A stretch of 64,000 nucleotides of DNA, taken from Ectopseudomonas chengduensis. Lineage in GTDB: Bacteria > Pseudomonadota > Gammaproteobacteria > Pseudomonadales > Pseudomonadaceae. This document shows, one piece after another, positions 51,100-59,054 of the stretch. The stretch spans positions 186,001-250,000 of the forward strand of contig NZ_FMZQ01000002.1 of the NCBI RefSeq assembly GCF_900102635.1, given 5' to 3'. Positions within the stretch are counted from its first letter, which is position 1. Every line of letters begins with the position of its first letter. The notes below the pieces were generated by a model that was not told where the DNA came from, did no database searches, and worked only from the letters and a program-made list of their open reading frames with translations. The translations under genes were made by a program, and so were the position numbers.

Positions 51100-51989
51100 G
51101 CGAGCTGCCTGGCATTGCCCTGGACGAATGGCGCGCGCTGGGGCAGGCGCTGGACTTTCGCGGCCACTCGATTCGGTACTGGGTTGCCGGTGACGCTGCG
51201 GCCGAGCCGCTGTTGCTGATACATGGCTTTCCCAGCGCCAGTTGGGACTGGCACCGCCTGTGGGCGCCGCTGGCCGAGCGTTACCGGGTGATCGCCTGCG
51301 ACATGCTTGGCTTCGGTTACTCGGCCAAGCCGCGTGGGCATGCCTATAGCTTGCTGGAACAGGCCGATCTGCAGCAGGCACTGCTGACCCATATTGGAGA
51401 ACGGCGCCCGCTGCATGTGCTGGCTCACGACTATGGTGACAGCGTTGCCCAGGAGCTGATCGCGCGGCATCAGGAGGGGCAACTGCAGCTGGCGAGTTGT
51501 GTGTTCCTCAACGGCGGTCTGTTCCCCGAAACCCATCATCCGGTGCGGGTGCAGAAGTTGCTGCTCGGGCCGCTTGGTCCGCTGATCGGGCGGTTGTTCT
51601 CACGGCGCAAGCTGGCACAGAGTTTCGCCCGCATCTTCGGCCCGCACACCCAGGCCAGCGAAGCCGAACTGGATGCCCTGTGGCAACTGGTGGCGTACAA
51701 CAACGGCCCGGCGGTGATGCATCGTCTGATTCGCTACATGCCCGAGCGGCGCCAGCAACGGCAGCGCTGGGTCACGGCGATGCAGGCCACGACGCTGCCT
51801 ATGCGGGTGATCGATGGCGCCTTCGATCCCATCTCCGGTGCGCATATGGTGGCGCGTTACCGTGAGTTGATCGCAGACGCCGACACCGTTCTGCTCGACG
51901 GCATTGGCCATTATCCGCAGCTGGAGGCGCCGGCTGAGGTGCTCGAGCATTACCTGCAGTTTCGCGACGCAAGGAGCTCGCATGCGTAG
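51096..51989 (+). CDS. Alpha/beta hydrolase, epoxide-hydrolase-like
   Basis: 297 residues. The oxyanion HGFPSASWDW, the nucleophile Asp in AHDYGDSVA (HDxGxx type), the acid in GAFDPISG and the His in GIGHYPQLEAP form an epoxide hydrolase/haloalkane dehalogenase-like active site. Homologous to PA3429. GTG start (51096) overlaps the aldolase stop (GTGA). Substrate unknown. Confidence 0.9.
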   Translation: MSELPGIALDEWRALGQALDFRGHSIRYWVAGDAAAEPLLLIHGFPSASWDWHRLWAPLAERYRVIACDMLGFGYSAKPRGHAYSLLEQADLQQALLTHIGERRPLHVLAHDYGDSVAQELIARHQEGQLQLASCVFLNGGLFPETHHPVRVQKLLLGPLGPLIGRLFSRRKLAQSFARIFGPHTQASEAELDALWQLVAYNNGPAVMHRLIRYMPERRQQRQRWVTAMQATTLPMRVIDGAFDPISGAHMVARYRELIADADTVLLDGIGHYPQLEAPAEVLEHYLQFRDARSSHA

Positions 51990-52512
51990 ACGTACCCTGC
52001 TCAAAGGCGCTGCGCTCGGTGGAGCCGCTGCACTGGGCGCCGGCTTCTGGGCCTTGCCTGCCGGGCCGCGGCCGGCGGTCGTCAGCCTGGAGGGCGCGCG
52101 CCAGGTGCTGGCGGATCTGCAAGGCAAGACGCTGCAGAGCATTCGCGGCTGGAGCCCGAGCGAAGTATTCAATCACTGCGCGCAAAGCATCGATTATTCC
52201 ATCGACGGTTATCCCGAACTGAAACCGGCCTGGTTTCGCCATAGCCTCGGGCCAGCCGCGTTCGCCGTGTTCAGCGCGCGCGGCGCCATGCGTCATCCGC
52301 TGGATGAGGCAATTCCCGGCGCAGCCGCTCTGATCGAGCCAGCCGATCAGGCCTTGGCCTTGCAGCGACTGCAGGTGGCTTTTGAGCGTTTTGCCGATTA
52401 CCAGGGTGCGCTGCAGCCGCACTTCGCCTATGGCGCGTTGGAGCATGGCGAATACGCCGAGGCGCACGTGTTGCATCTGTACAACCACCTCAGCCTGATT
52501 CGTATTGCCTGA
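51982..52512 (+). CDS. DUF1569 protein with Tat-like signal
   Basis: 176 residues. The N-terminus RRRTLLKGAALGGAAALGAG is a Tat signal (RR-x-x-L-L). A DinB-like four-helix domain follows (PSEVFNHCAQSIDYSIDGYP with its His; HFAYGALEHGEYAEAHVLHLYNH with further His). Overlaps the hydrolase by 8 bases and is the end of the aldolase-hydrolase operon. Homologous to PA3428. Confidence 0.85.
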   Translation: MRRRTLLKGAALGGAAALGAGFWALPAGPRPAVVSLEGARQVLADLQGKTLQSIRGWSPSEVFNHCAQSIDYSIDGYPELKPAWFRHSLGPAAFAVFSARGAMRHPLDEAIPGAAALIEPADQALALQRLQVAFERFADYQGALQPHFAYGALEHGEYAEAHVLHLYNHLSLIRIA

Positions 52513-52570
52513 GCGTACGCGAGGATGAGCGGGTCAGCGTTGCGATAATTTTTGTCGAACCTCCGGCGCC

Positions 52571-52599
52571 GTGAGTGACTCAGTAACTGTGTCACTCAC
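52571..52599. promoter_or_regulatory. Leader hairpin before the secreted Gly/Ser peptide gene
   Basis: GTGAGTGAC and GTCACTCAC form a perfect 9-bp inverted repeat separated by 11 bases, just upstream of the GAGG ribosome binding site of the gene at 52619. Possible translational control element or operator. Confidence 0.5.
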
Positions 52600-52618
52600 A
52601 GGAAAGTCGAGGTTACTC

Positions 52619-52897
52619 ATGAACAACATGAACAAGAAATTATCTGCATTGCTGCTGAGCGGGATTCTGGGTGCGATGGCATTGCCGGCCTTTGCCGGTA
52701 GCGATAACGATGCGCCGGGTACTCCTGGGCCCACCACGCCGACCACACCGGGGGACAGCAATCCGATGAATCCGGCCGATGACGGTGAGGGCATCCCGCC
52801 GGTGCAGGGCCCCAACACCGATGGCAACCCCGGCGGTGACCGGGGTGGTTCGGGTGATGGCAGTGGTTCCGGCTCGGGTTCCGGCACCGGTAACTGA
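52619..52897 (+). CDS. Small secreted low-complexity protein
   Basis: 92 residues. A signal peptide (NKKLSALLLSGILGAMALPAFA) is followed by a 66-residue disordered, Pro/Gly/Ser/Asp-rich chain with TPGPTTPTTPG and a C-terminal run GSGSGSGSGTGN. No cysteine. Unknown function; perhaps cell-surface or calcium-related. The ATG at 52619 (MNNMNKK) has a GAGG site; the longer form from 52571 passes through the hairpin and is unlikely. Confidence 0.75.
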   Translation: MNNMNKKLSALLLSGILGAMALPAFAGSDNDAPGTPGPTTPTTPGDSNPMNPADDGEGIPPVQGPNTDGNPGGDRGGSGDGSGSGSGSGTGN

Positions 52898-52930
52898 GCC
52901 GTATAAGGTCGCATTATCGGCCGTCATTCA

Positions 52931-52966
52931 GCAGCCCCGCGCGCCTTGTGAAGCGCGCGGGGCTGC
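52931..52966. terminator. Strong GC hairpin
   Basis: GCAGCCCCGCGCGC pairs with GCGCGCGGGGCTGC around an 8-base loop (36 bases in all); it lies after the Gly/Ser peptide gene and before the SDR start; no T-run. Confidence 0.65.
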
Positions 52967-53007
52967 CTGACACTCGGTGCATTCAAACCTGCCCGAGGAA
53001 GCTGTCG

Positions 53008-53919
53008 ATGAGCGATGCCATCCGTTTCGAAGATCAAGTAGTCATAGTCACCGGTGCTGGCGGTGGCCTGGGCCGCGCCCATGCACTGCTGTTCGCTCGT
53101 CATGGCGCCAAGGTGGTGGTCAACGATCTCGGCGGTAGCACCCATGGTGAAGGGGCCAACGCTTCGGCGGCCGACAAGGTGGTGGAAGAGATTCGCGCCT
53201 TCGGTGGTACTGCAGTGGCCAACCATGACTCGGTCACCGATGGCGACAAGATCGTGCAGACGGCGCTGGATCATTTCGGCCGTATCGATGTGCTAGTCAA
53301 CAACGCTGGCATCCTGCGCGACAAGAGCTTCCACAAGATGGAAGATGCCGACTGGGATCTGGTCTACAGGGTTCATGTCGAAGGTGCCTACAAGACCACT
53401 CACGCGGCCTGGCCTCACTTGCGCGAACAGAACTTCGGCCGGGTCATCTTCACCTCGTCGACCTCCGGCATCTACGGCAACTTCGGCCAGAGCAACTATG
53501 GCATGGCCAAGCTCGGCCTCTACGGGCTGACGCGTACACTGGCCATCGAAGGGCGCAAGAACAATATCCTGGTCAACGCCATCGCACCGACCGGTGCCAC
53601 GCGCATGACCGAAGGGTTGATCCCGCCGCAGGTGTTCGAGCAACTCAAACCCGAGCTGGTCAGCCCGCTGGTGGTGTACCTCGGCAGCGCCGCCTGTCAG
53701 GACACCGGCGGCCTGTACGAAGTCGGCGGTGGCTGGGTGGGCAAGGTGCGCTGGGAGCGCAGCCTGGGCGCGGGCTTCGATCCCAAGGCCGGTTTCAGTC
53801 CCGAGGATGTCGCGGCGCAGTGGCAACGTATCTGCGATTTCGAGGGCGCTGCGCACCCGGCCGACAACGTCGAGGCGCTCAAGGAGATGATGGCGAACCT
53901 GCAGAAGTACGCGCTCTAG
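53008..53919 (+). CDS. Short-chain dehydrogenase (3-hydroxyacyl-CoA dehydrogenase type)
   Basis: 303 residues. NAD motif TGAGGGLGRAHALLF, NNAG, Ser in TSSTSGIYG and the YGMAK Tyr/Lys. The long C-terminal tail (SAACQDTGGLYEVGGGWVGKVRWERSLG) resembles the (3R)-hydroxyacyl-CoA dehydrogenase part of peroxisomal multifunctional enzyme type 2. Homologous to PA3427. The ATG at 53008 is preceded by GAGGAAG. Confidence 0.9.
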   Translation: MSDAIRFEDQVVIVTGAGGGLGRAHALLFARHGAKVVVNDLGGSTHGEGANASAADKVVEEIRAFGGTAVANHDSVTDGDKIVQTALDHFGRIDVLVNNAGILRDKSFHKMEDADWDLVYRVHVEGAYKTTHAAWPHLREQNFGRVIFTSSTSGIYGNFGQSNYGMAKLGLYGLTRTLAIEGRKNNILVNAIAPTGATRMTEGLIPPQVFEQLKPELVSPLVVYLGSAACQDTGGLYEVGGGWVGKVRWERSLGAGFDPKAGFSPEDVAAQWQRICDFEGAAHPADNVEALKEMMANLQKYAL

Positions 53920-53979
53920 ACCATATGCGAGCGCTGAAAGGCCGGCAGTGATCATCTAAAACGCTCAATGCGGCGTTTC

Positions 53980-54052
53980 GTAGGAGCCCCGCCCCAGGGC
54001 GAAGCTTTACCAGTCCATGCCGCCCTGGTTCGCGGCGGGGCGCCGCTCCTAC
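53980..54052. repeat. REP-type repeat pair
   Basis: Begins GTAGGAGC and ends GCTCCTAC with inner GC-rich arms (GCGGCGGGGCG). It is in the 245-bp gap (53920-54164) before the PfpI gene, which otherwise shows no gene. This type is widespread in Pseudomonas intergenic DNA. Confidence 0.7.
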
Positions 54053-54164
54053 ACCGTCGGTGTATCGACGCTTGACTGTTTGCTGAGTAGTACCCGGCTG
54101 TTACCTGTCGGAGGAAATAGGGGCGAATAATGGCATTCGTTCCACCTACCTTCAGGAGACGATC

Positions 54165-54746
54165 ATGGCTGCCAAGAAGATTCTCATGCTGGTCGGCGAC
54201 TACGCCGAGGACTACGAAACCATGGTGCCGTTCCAGGCGCTGCAGATGGTCGGCCATACCGTGCATGCGGTTTGCCCGGACAAGGTAACCGGCCAGACGG
54301 TACGCACCGCCATTCACGATTTCGAGGGCGACCAGACCTACAGCGAGAAGCCGGGGCACAACTTTGCGCTCAACTTCGATTTCGCCAAGGTCCGTGCCGA
54401 AGATTACGACGCTCTGGTCATTCCCGGTGGCCGTGCTCCTGAATACTTGCGCCTGAATGCCGACGTCATCGCCCTGGTGAAGGCCTTCACCAAGGCCGAC
54501 AAGCCCATCGCTGCCGTCTGCCATGGTGCCCAGCTGCTGGCGGCGGCCGGGGTGCTGGAGGGACGTGAGTGCAGCGCCTATCCTGCTTGTGCGCCGGAAG
54601 TGACGTTGGCCGGCGGCAAGTACGTGGAAATCCCGGTGGACCAGGCGCACGTGCAGGGCAAGCTGGTCACCGCGCCGGCCTGGCCTGCGCATCCAGCTTG
54701 GCTGGCGGCGTTTCTCAAGGTGCTGGGGACTGAAATCCGCTTGTAG
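54165..54746 (+). CDS. DJ-1/PfpI-family protein
   Basis: 193 residues of the class I glutamine-amidotransferase-like fold. The catalytic Cys is in [10 protein letters not shown] (nucleophile elbow), with Glu early in the fold ([13 protein letters not shown]). Members are deglycases, proteases or chaperones; the exact activity is unclear. GAGA ribosome binding site at a good distance. Single gene followed by REP repeats. Confidence 0.9.
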   Translation: MAAKKILMLVGDYAEDYETMVPFQALQMVGHTVHAVCPDKVTGQTVRTAIHDFEGDQTYSEKPGHNFALNFDFAKVRAEDYDALVIPGGRAPEYLRLNADVIALVKAFTKADKPIAAVCHGAQLLAAAGVLEGRECSAYPACAPEVTLAGGKYVEIPVDQAHVQGKLVTAPAWPAHPAWLAAFLKVLGTEIRL

Positions 54747-54753
54747 CTAACGT

Positions 54754-54772
54754 GGCCCGGATGCAATCCGGG
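54754..54772. repeat. REP-type palindrome
   Basis: GCCCGGATGCAATCCGGGC, a common Pseudomonas intergenic palindrome, just after the PfpI gene. Confidence 0.7.
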
Positions 54773-54828
54773 CGCATCATCGCCGGCATTCACGCACTGA
54801 CTGCACCGGGCTATGGCGCGGGCAAGAC

Positions 54829-54881
54829 GTAGGGCGGGTGCAACCCGCCAGTCCATACGTGGCGGGTTGCACCCGCCCTAC
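54829..54881. repeat. Long perfect inverted repeat (REP/BIME type)
   Basis: A 22-bp left arm starting GTAGGGCGGGTGCAACCC and its exact complement flank the 9-bp loop GTCCATACG; the arms themselves contain the near-palindrome GGCGGGTGCAACCCGCC. It ends 18 bases before the ribbon-helix-helix gene start and could limit read-through into it. Confidence 0.8.
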
Positions 54882-54899
54882 CTTTCAGGAGCACGACCG

Positions 54900-55202
54900 A
54901 TGTGCGAACTCTATGTGAAGGCCGATCCGATTCTCTACGAGTCGCGCTCACGTTCATTGCGCATCCGCGGCGTGGTTACCACGCTGCGTCTGGAAAATCA
55001 GTTCTGGGACATCCTGCGTGAAATCGCCGAAGTCGATGGCATGACCACCAACCAGCTGATCGCCAAGTTGCATGACGAGGTCATGGATTTTCGCGGCGAA
55101 GTGGTCAATTTCGCCTCGTTCCTGCGTGTCAGTTGCACCCGCTACCTGGCACAGAAGGCCGGGCGTCAGGTGCCGCTGAGGGTGGTTGGGGCGAGCGGCT
55201 GA
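54900..55202 (+). CDS. Ribbon-helix-helix DNA-binding-like protein
   Basis: 100 residues. The segment RSRSLRIRGVVTTLRLENQFWDILREIAEVDGMTTNQLIAKLHDEVM has the strand-helix-helix form of the RHH_4 (PF13467) family. Likely a small repressor. The ATG at 54900 follows CAGGAG. It stands alone on the plus strand, convergent with the HK operon; a small minus-strand ORF ends 1 base after its stop. Confidence 0.85.
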   Translation: MCELYVKADPILYESRSRSLRIRGVVTTLRLENQFWDILREIAEVDGMTTNQLIAKLHDEVMDFRGEVVNFASFLRVSCTRYLAQKAGRQVPLRVVGASG

Positions 55203-55203
55203 G

Positions 55204-55302
55204 TCACTGGTACATCCAGAAGTTCGGGTGCTCCTGCACGGTCGCGGTGGTCGGCTGCTGGCTTGGTTGGGATTGCTGGAAGAAACGTTTGATCAGGCTC
55301 AT
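55204..55302 (-). CDS. Candidate 32-residue small protein
   Basis: The sequence from an ATG at 55302 encodes MSLIKRFFQQSQPSQQPTTA, then TVQEHPNFWMYQ and a TGA stop. The ATG is preceded at 9 bases by CAGGAG, a strong ribosome binding site, on the same strand as the sensor kinase gene 136 bases upstream. The N-terminus is amphipathic and basic (SLIKRFFQQ). No family is recognised. The reading frame is too short to exclude chance, but the start signal is unusually good. Confidence 0.5.
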   Translation of the reverse strand: MSLIKRFFQQSQPSQQPTTATVQEHPNFWMYQ

Positions 55303-55438
55303 GCGAAGTTACTCCTGTAATGGCTGTTGAACAGGTGCGCATGATTGGATAAACGCTTCGATTGATAAAACGGATTGTCTCTATCTTGATGATTGGGTAT
55401 GGCTATATCTGATCATTGAGGCTCGCCATCGCGATCAC

Positions 55439-56926
55439 TCAAGCAAGGCTGCCGGGACGCCGGGGCAAGCGCACGCTGACACGCAGACCGCCGAGCGGCG
55501 ACTCATCAAGGGCGATACTGCCCTGATGCAATTCAACGACGCGGCGCACGATGGACAATCCCAGCCCGGCGCCCTGGCCTTCACCAACGCGGAAGAAGCG
55601 TTCGAACAAGCGCTCGCGTAACTCCGCTGGTACACCTGGGCCACTGTCGAGTACCTGCAGCAGCAGGTCCTGAGTGGTGGCCTGCAGCTGTACCTGAATG
55701 CAGCCGCCCGCCGGGGTGTACTGCACGGCATTGCTCACCAGGTTCTGCAGCAGGATAGCCAGGCTGGGGGCATCCGCCGGCAGGTGGTAGTCGCCTGGTT
55801 CCTGAGCGTCGAGAATCAGCTCCTGGCCGCGATTGAGCGCCAGTGGTGTCAGTTCGGCCAGCTCGCCACGCAGGAAGGCCAGCAGGTCGAGGTGGTCCAT
55901 GTTCAGGCGGATGCTGTTGGGGTCCAGGCGTGCCAGCGTCAGCAGTTGCGCGACTACGCGGGTGGCGCGGTCGACACCGCTGCCCAATTGCCTCAGCGCC
56001 TCTTCACGGTCGCCGGCATCCGGTGCTTCCAGTGCGTTCTGCGCATGAATGCGCAGCACCGCCAGCGGCGTACGCAGCTCGTGGGCGGCATCGGCGATGA
56101 AGCGCTTTTCCTGTTCCAGCAACTGGTTGACCTGCATCAGCAGGCGGTTGAGCGCGGCGGCCATCGGCTCCAGTTCGTTGGGTAACGTCGGGAAGACCAG
56201 CGGCGCCAGGTTGTCCGGGGCGCGGCCGCGAATGGCATCGGCCATGCGCTTGAGCGGATACAAACCCCACCCCACGGTAAGCCACAGCAGCAGGCCGACG
56301 ATGGGCAGACCGATCAGCAGCGGTTGCAAGCTGCGTCGGGCGATCTTGCCGATCAGCTCGCCGCGCACGTCATCGCGCTCGCCCGCCAGCACCCAGTGGT
56401 AGTCGCGACTGTCATGCAGCACGAACACGCGCCAGCGATGCTCGCCGATGTTCAGCGTGTGATAACCGATCAGATAGCGGGCCAGTTGCGCCAGGCGTTC
56501 ACGCATGGGCTGGTCATCGTTGGGCAGAGCCAGGCCGAGCTGCTCGATCATGTTGTTGAGCAAGCCGGGCGGGGCGCTGGCGGACTGGAACAGCAGCTCA
56601 CCATCGTCGTCGAGCATCTGGAAGGCCAGCTTGCCTTCGTATTCGTGGCCGAGCAGGTTGTCCGGGTTGCGCGCGTTGTGCAGCAGCAGCGCCTCGTCGA
56701 GCACGGCCTGCATCTCGTTGCGTTCACTTTCACTCAGGTCATGGCGCACCAGACCCATGAGCAGGCGCGCGGTCTGCGACAGCTGGGCGTCGAACAGCTC
56801 GCGCACTTCATGCACCGAGTCGTTGTAGATCTTGTGGCTGATCAGCCCGAAGCTGGCCGCGACCAGCAGCAGTAGCAGGGCGAGCAGGCGGGTACGGATG
56901 GAACCGAAGGTTTTCAGCAGCCTCAT
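55439..56926 (-). CDS. Sensor histidine kinase (QseC/PmrB-like)
   Basis: 495 residues: membrane helix at about 10-32, periplasmic sensor (about 35-190), second helix near 195-215, HAMP, HisKA with FIDDAAHELRTPLAV-type H-box (IADAAHELRTPL), and an ATPase with LLQNLVSNAVQYTPAGG, DSGPGVPAELRERLFERFFR and GAGLGLSIV. Overlaps the response regulator gene by 4 bases. By order and sequence it belongs to the QseBC/PmrAB group. Its stimulus is unknown; downstream position after the biosynthesis-like genes suggests it may sense their product (inference). Confidence 0.92.
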   Translation of the reverse strand: MRLLKTFGSIRTRLLALLLLLVAASFGLISHKIYNDSVHEVRELFDAQLSQTARLLMGLVRHDLSESERNEMQAVLDEALLLHNARNPDNLLGHEYEGKLAFQMLDDDGELLFQSASAPPGLLNNMIEQLGLALPNDDQPMRERLAQLARYLIGYHTLNIGEHRWRVFVLHDSRDYHWVLAGERDDVRGELIGKIARRSLQPLLIGLPIVGLLLWLTVGWGLYPLKRMADAIRGRAPDNLAPLVFPTLPNELEPMAAALNRLLMQVNQLLEQEKRFIADAAHELRTPLAVLRIHAQNALEAPDAGDREEALRQLGSGVDRATRVVAQLLTLARLDPNSIRLNMDHLDLLAFLRGELAELTPLALNRGQELILDAQEPGDYHLPADAPSLAILLQNLVSNAVQYTPAGGCIQVQLQATTQDLLLQVLDSGPGVPAELRERLFERFFRVGEGQGAGLGLSIVRRVVELHQGSIALDESPLGGLRVSVRLPRRPGSLA

Positions 56927-57579
56927 TTGTCCACCAGATAACCGACGCCGCGCACGGTGCGGATCAGCTCCGGGAAGAATTTCTTGCGCAGGTGATGCAC
57001 GTGCACCTCCAGGGCGTTGCTTTCCACTTCCTCATCCCAGCCGTAGAGCGCTTGTTGCAGTTTGTCGCGGGTCAGCACACGACCGGGCTGAATCAGCAAC
57101 TCGTGCAGCAGGAGAAACTCCTTGCGCGGCAGGTTGATGACCTGGCCCTGGTATTCGACCACCTGGCTGGCGGGGTCGAGACTGATGCCGCGGTATTCCA
57201 GCGCCGGTTGCGGGCGCTGGAAGCTGCGCCGCAGCAGAGCACGTAGGCGTGCCTTGAGCTCGGCGACATCGAAGGGCTTGACCAGGTAGTCGTCGGCGCC
57301 AGCATCGAGACCCGCAATGCGGTCGCCGGTGGCGTCACGTGCGGTGAGCACCAGCACTGGTACCGGGTTGGCCGCTGCGCGCAGGTGCTTGAGCACCTGC
57401 AGGCCGTCCATGCGCGGCAGGCCGAGGTCGAGAATGGCCAGCTCGAAACTCTCGTGGCTCAGCGCATGCAGCGCGCTGGCGCCGTCCTGCAGCCAGTCCA
57501 CGGTGTAGCCTTCGGGTTTCAGCGCGGTGCGAATGCCTTCGCCCAGGGCCTGATCGTCTTCGACGAGAAGAATGCGCAT
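56923..57579 (-). CDS. OmpR-family response regulator (QseB/PmrA-like)
   Basis: 218 residues. The receiver has acidic pocket EDDQ, phospho-Asp in LAILDLGLPRMDGL and Lys in DDYLVKPFDVAEL; the winged-helix output is typical OmpR (LPRKEFLLLHELLIQPGRVLTR, HVHHLRKKF). I use the ATG at 57579 (MRILLVEDD); a GTG two codons upstream is possible. It starts 18 bases after the TPR gene stop, so it is transcribed with the enzymatic genes. Confidence 0.93.
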   Translation of the reverse strand: MRILLVEDDQALGEGIRTALKPEGYTVDWLQDGASALHALSHESFELAILDLGLPRMDGLQVLKHLRAAANPVPVLVLTARDATGDRIAGLDAGADDYLVKPFDVAELKARLRALLRRSFQRPQPALEYRGISLDPASQVVEYQGQVINLPRKEFLLLHELLIQPGRVLTRDKLQQALYGWDEEVESNALEVHVHHLRKKFFPELIRTVRGVGYLVDK

Positions 57580-57597
57580 GGTCACTCCTGTAGAGGG

Positions 57598-58248
57598 TTA
57601 CTGGAGTTTACCTGTCACCTGCTGCAAAAGCGCTGCGGCTTCTGCGCGGCGTCCCTGGTCGGCCAGTTCACGGCCAGGGCGATCCTTGGCTGCCAGGGCC
57701 TTTTCCAGCACGGCGCGAGACTCCTCGTAGCGCTTCTGCCGTTGCAGGAAGTCGCCATAGAAGTAGTTCGGGTCGATGCCGTCCGGGTTGATCGCCAGGG
57801 CTTGCTTGAGCATCTTCTCGGCCTGTTCATCGTCGCCGAAGCCGATCGGCCAGCCCGGTACCTGGTAGTAGAGGCTGCCGAGGCTGGTATAGGCCGAGCC
57901 GGCCAGCGCCTGTGGGTCGATGGCCAGCGCCTGCTCCAGGTTGGTTTTGGCCTCCTTGACCAGGCCCAATGCACCAAGACCGCCTTTGGCGCCAGCCTGG
58001 GTGCTGAGGATGATGCCGCGCCAGATCAGCAGCTCAGGTGCCTTGGGCTCGCTGGTCAGCGCGGCATCGACCTGGCTGACGAGCTTGGCGAAGGCCTCTT
58101 CGCGCTGCTTCTCCGGCGTCTGGTAGTTGATCTCGGCCCAGCGCGTCTGCAACTGGTGCAACTGCGCTTCGCCCCCTTCACTGAGGGCGAAGGCGGGCAG
58201 GGTGGCGAAACCGAGCGTGGCAATGATCAGGGTACGCAGTGCGTTCAC
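57598..58248 (-). CDS. Periplasmic TPR protein
   Basis: 216 residues with a signal peptide (ALRTLIIATLGFATLPAFA) and several TPR units (KTNLEQALAIDPQALAGSAYTSLGSLYY; AEKMLKQALAINPDGIDPNYFYGDFLQ). Likely exported, acting as a binding scaffold. Its gene follows the SDR by 10 bases. No enzymatic motif; role in the pathway unknown. Confidence 0.88.
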   Translation of the reverse strand: MNALRTLIIATLGFATLPAFALSEGGEAQLHQLQTRWAEINYQTPEKQREEAFAKLVSQVDAALTSEPKAPELLIWRGIILSTQAGAKGGLGALGLVKEAKTNLEQALAIDPQALAGSAYTSLGSLYYQVPGWPIGFGDDEQAEKMLKQALAINPDGIDPNYFYGDFLQRQKRYEESRAVLEKALAAKDRPGRELADQGRRAEAAALLQQVTGKLQ

Positions 58249-58258
58249 GGGGTTGTCC

Positions 58259-59050
58259 TCAGTGTTTATGACGGGCGAAGCGTTGGATGATCGGCAGCTG
58301 CTTGCGCAGGGCCTGGTCGACCACGCGTGGCAGCAGGCCGTTGAGGCGGACGAACAGGCGTTCCGGCCATCCCAGGTAGCGCTCTTCCTGCTCGTGGCGG
58401 ATGGCTTGCAGCAATTCGGCCGCGACTTTTTCCGGATCGTCCATGGCCACGCCCAGCTCGTCGTTCATCGCTACCACGCTGGGGGCGTTCATCGGCGTAC
58501 GGGTGGCGCGTGGGGCGAAATAGAGGACGCGCACATTGGTGTCGGCCAGCTCGCGGCGCAGCGCCTCGGAGAAACCGCGCAGGGCGAACTTGCTGGCGCA
58601 GTAGGCAGCAAAACCTGAGTAGCCGATGGTGCCGAAAGTGGAGCCGACGTTGATCACCAGCGCACGCCGTTGCGCCCGCAGCAGCGGTAGCAGGCGCTGG
58701 GTGAGCTGAAGTGTCGCGGTGACGTTGAGGCCGATCAGCTCAGCGATCTGCTGTTCGTCCTGCTGGTCGAGCAGGCCAAAACGATTGACCCCTGCGGCGT
58801 TGATCAGGCAATTGAGCCCGCCGAAGTTCTGCGCGGCGGCCAGCAGTGCATCACGCCCGGCGCGGCTGGCGATATCGGCCTGCACCAGTTGCACGTTCTG
58901 CGGGAAGCGTTGCAACAGCGCTTGCAGGGGCTCCAGACGACGGCCCACCAGCAGCAGATGGGCGCCTTCGCTGGCCAGACGTTGGGCCAGGGCCAGGCCG
59001 ATACCGCCACTGGCGCCGGTAAGCAGGGCACGGCAATCCGTCGGTTGCAT
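58259..59050 (-). CDS. Short-chain dehydrogenase/reductase
   Basis: 263 residues. NAD(P) motif TGASGGIGLALAQRL, NAAG, Ser in VGSTFGTIG and Tyr/Lys in YCASK. The tail has a YLGWPERLFVRLNGLLPR amphipathic segment, perhaps membrane-associated. Such SDRs with AMP ligases often reduce or oxidise acyl intermediates. The ATG at 59050 is 4 bases after the HDO gene stop; the longer form to 59146 is inside that gene. Confidence 0.9.
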   Translation of the reverse strand: MQPTDCRALLTGASGGIGLALAQRLASEGAHLLLVGRRLEPLQALLQRFPQNVQLVQADIASRAGRDALLAAAQNFGGLNCLINAAGVNRFGLLDQQDEQQIAELIGLNVTATLQLTQRLLPLLRAQRRALVINVGSTFGTIGYSGFAAYCASKFALRGFSEALRRELADTNVRVLYFAPRATRTPMNAPSVVAMNDELGVAMDDPEKVAAELLQAIRHEQEERYLGWPERLFVRLNGLLPRVVDQALRKQLPIIQRFARHKH

Positions 59051-59054
59051 GACC

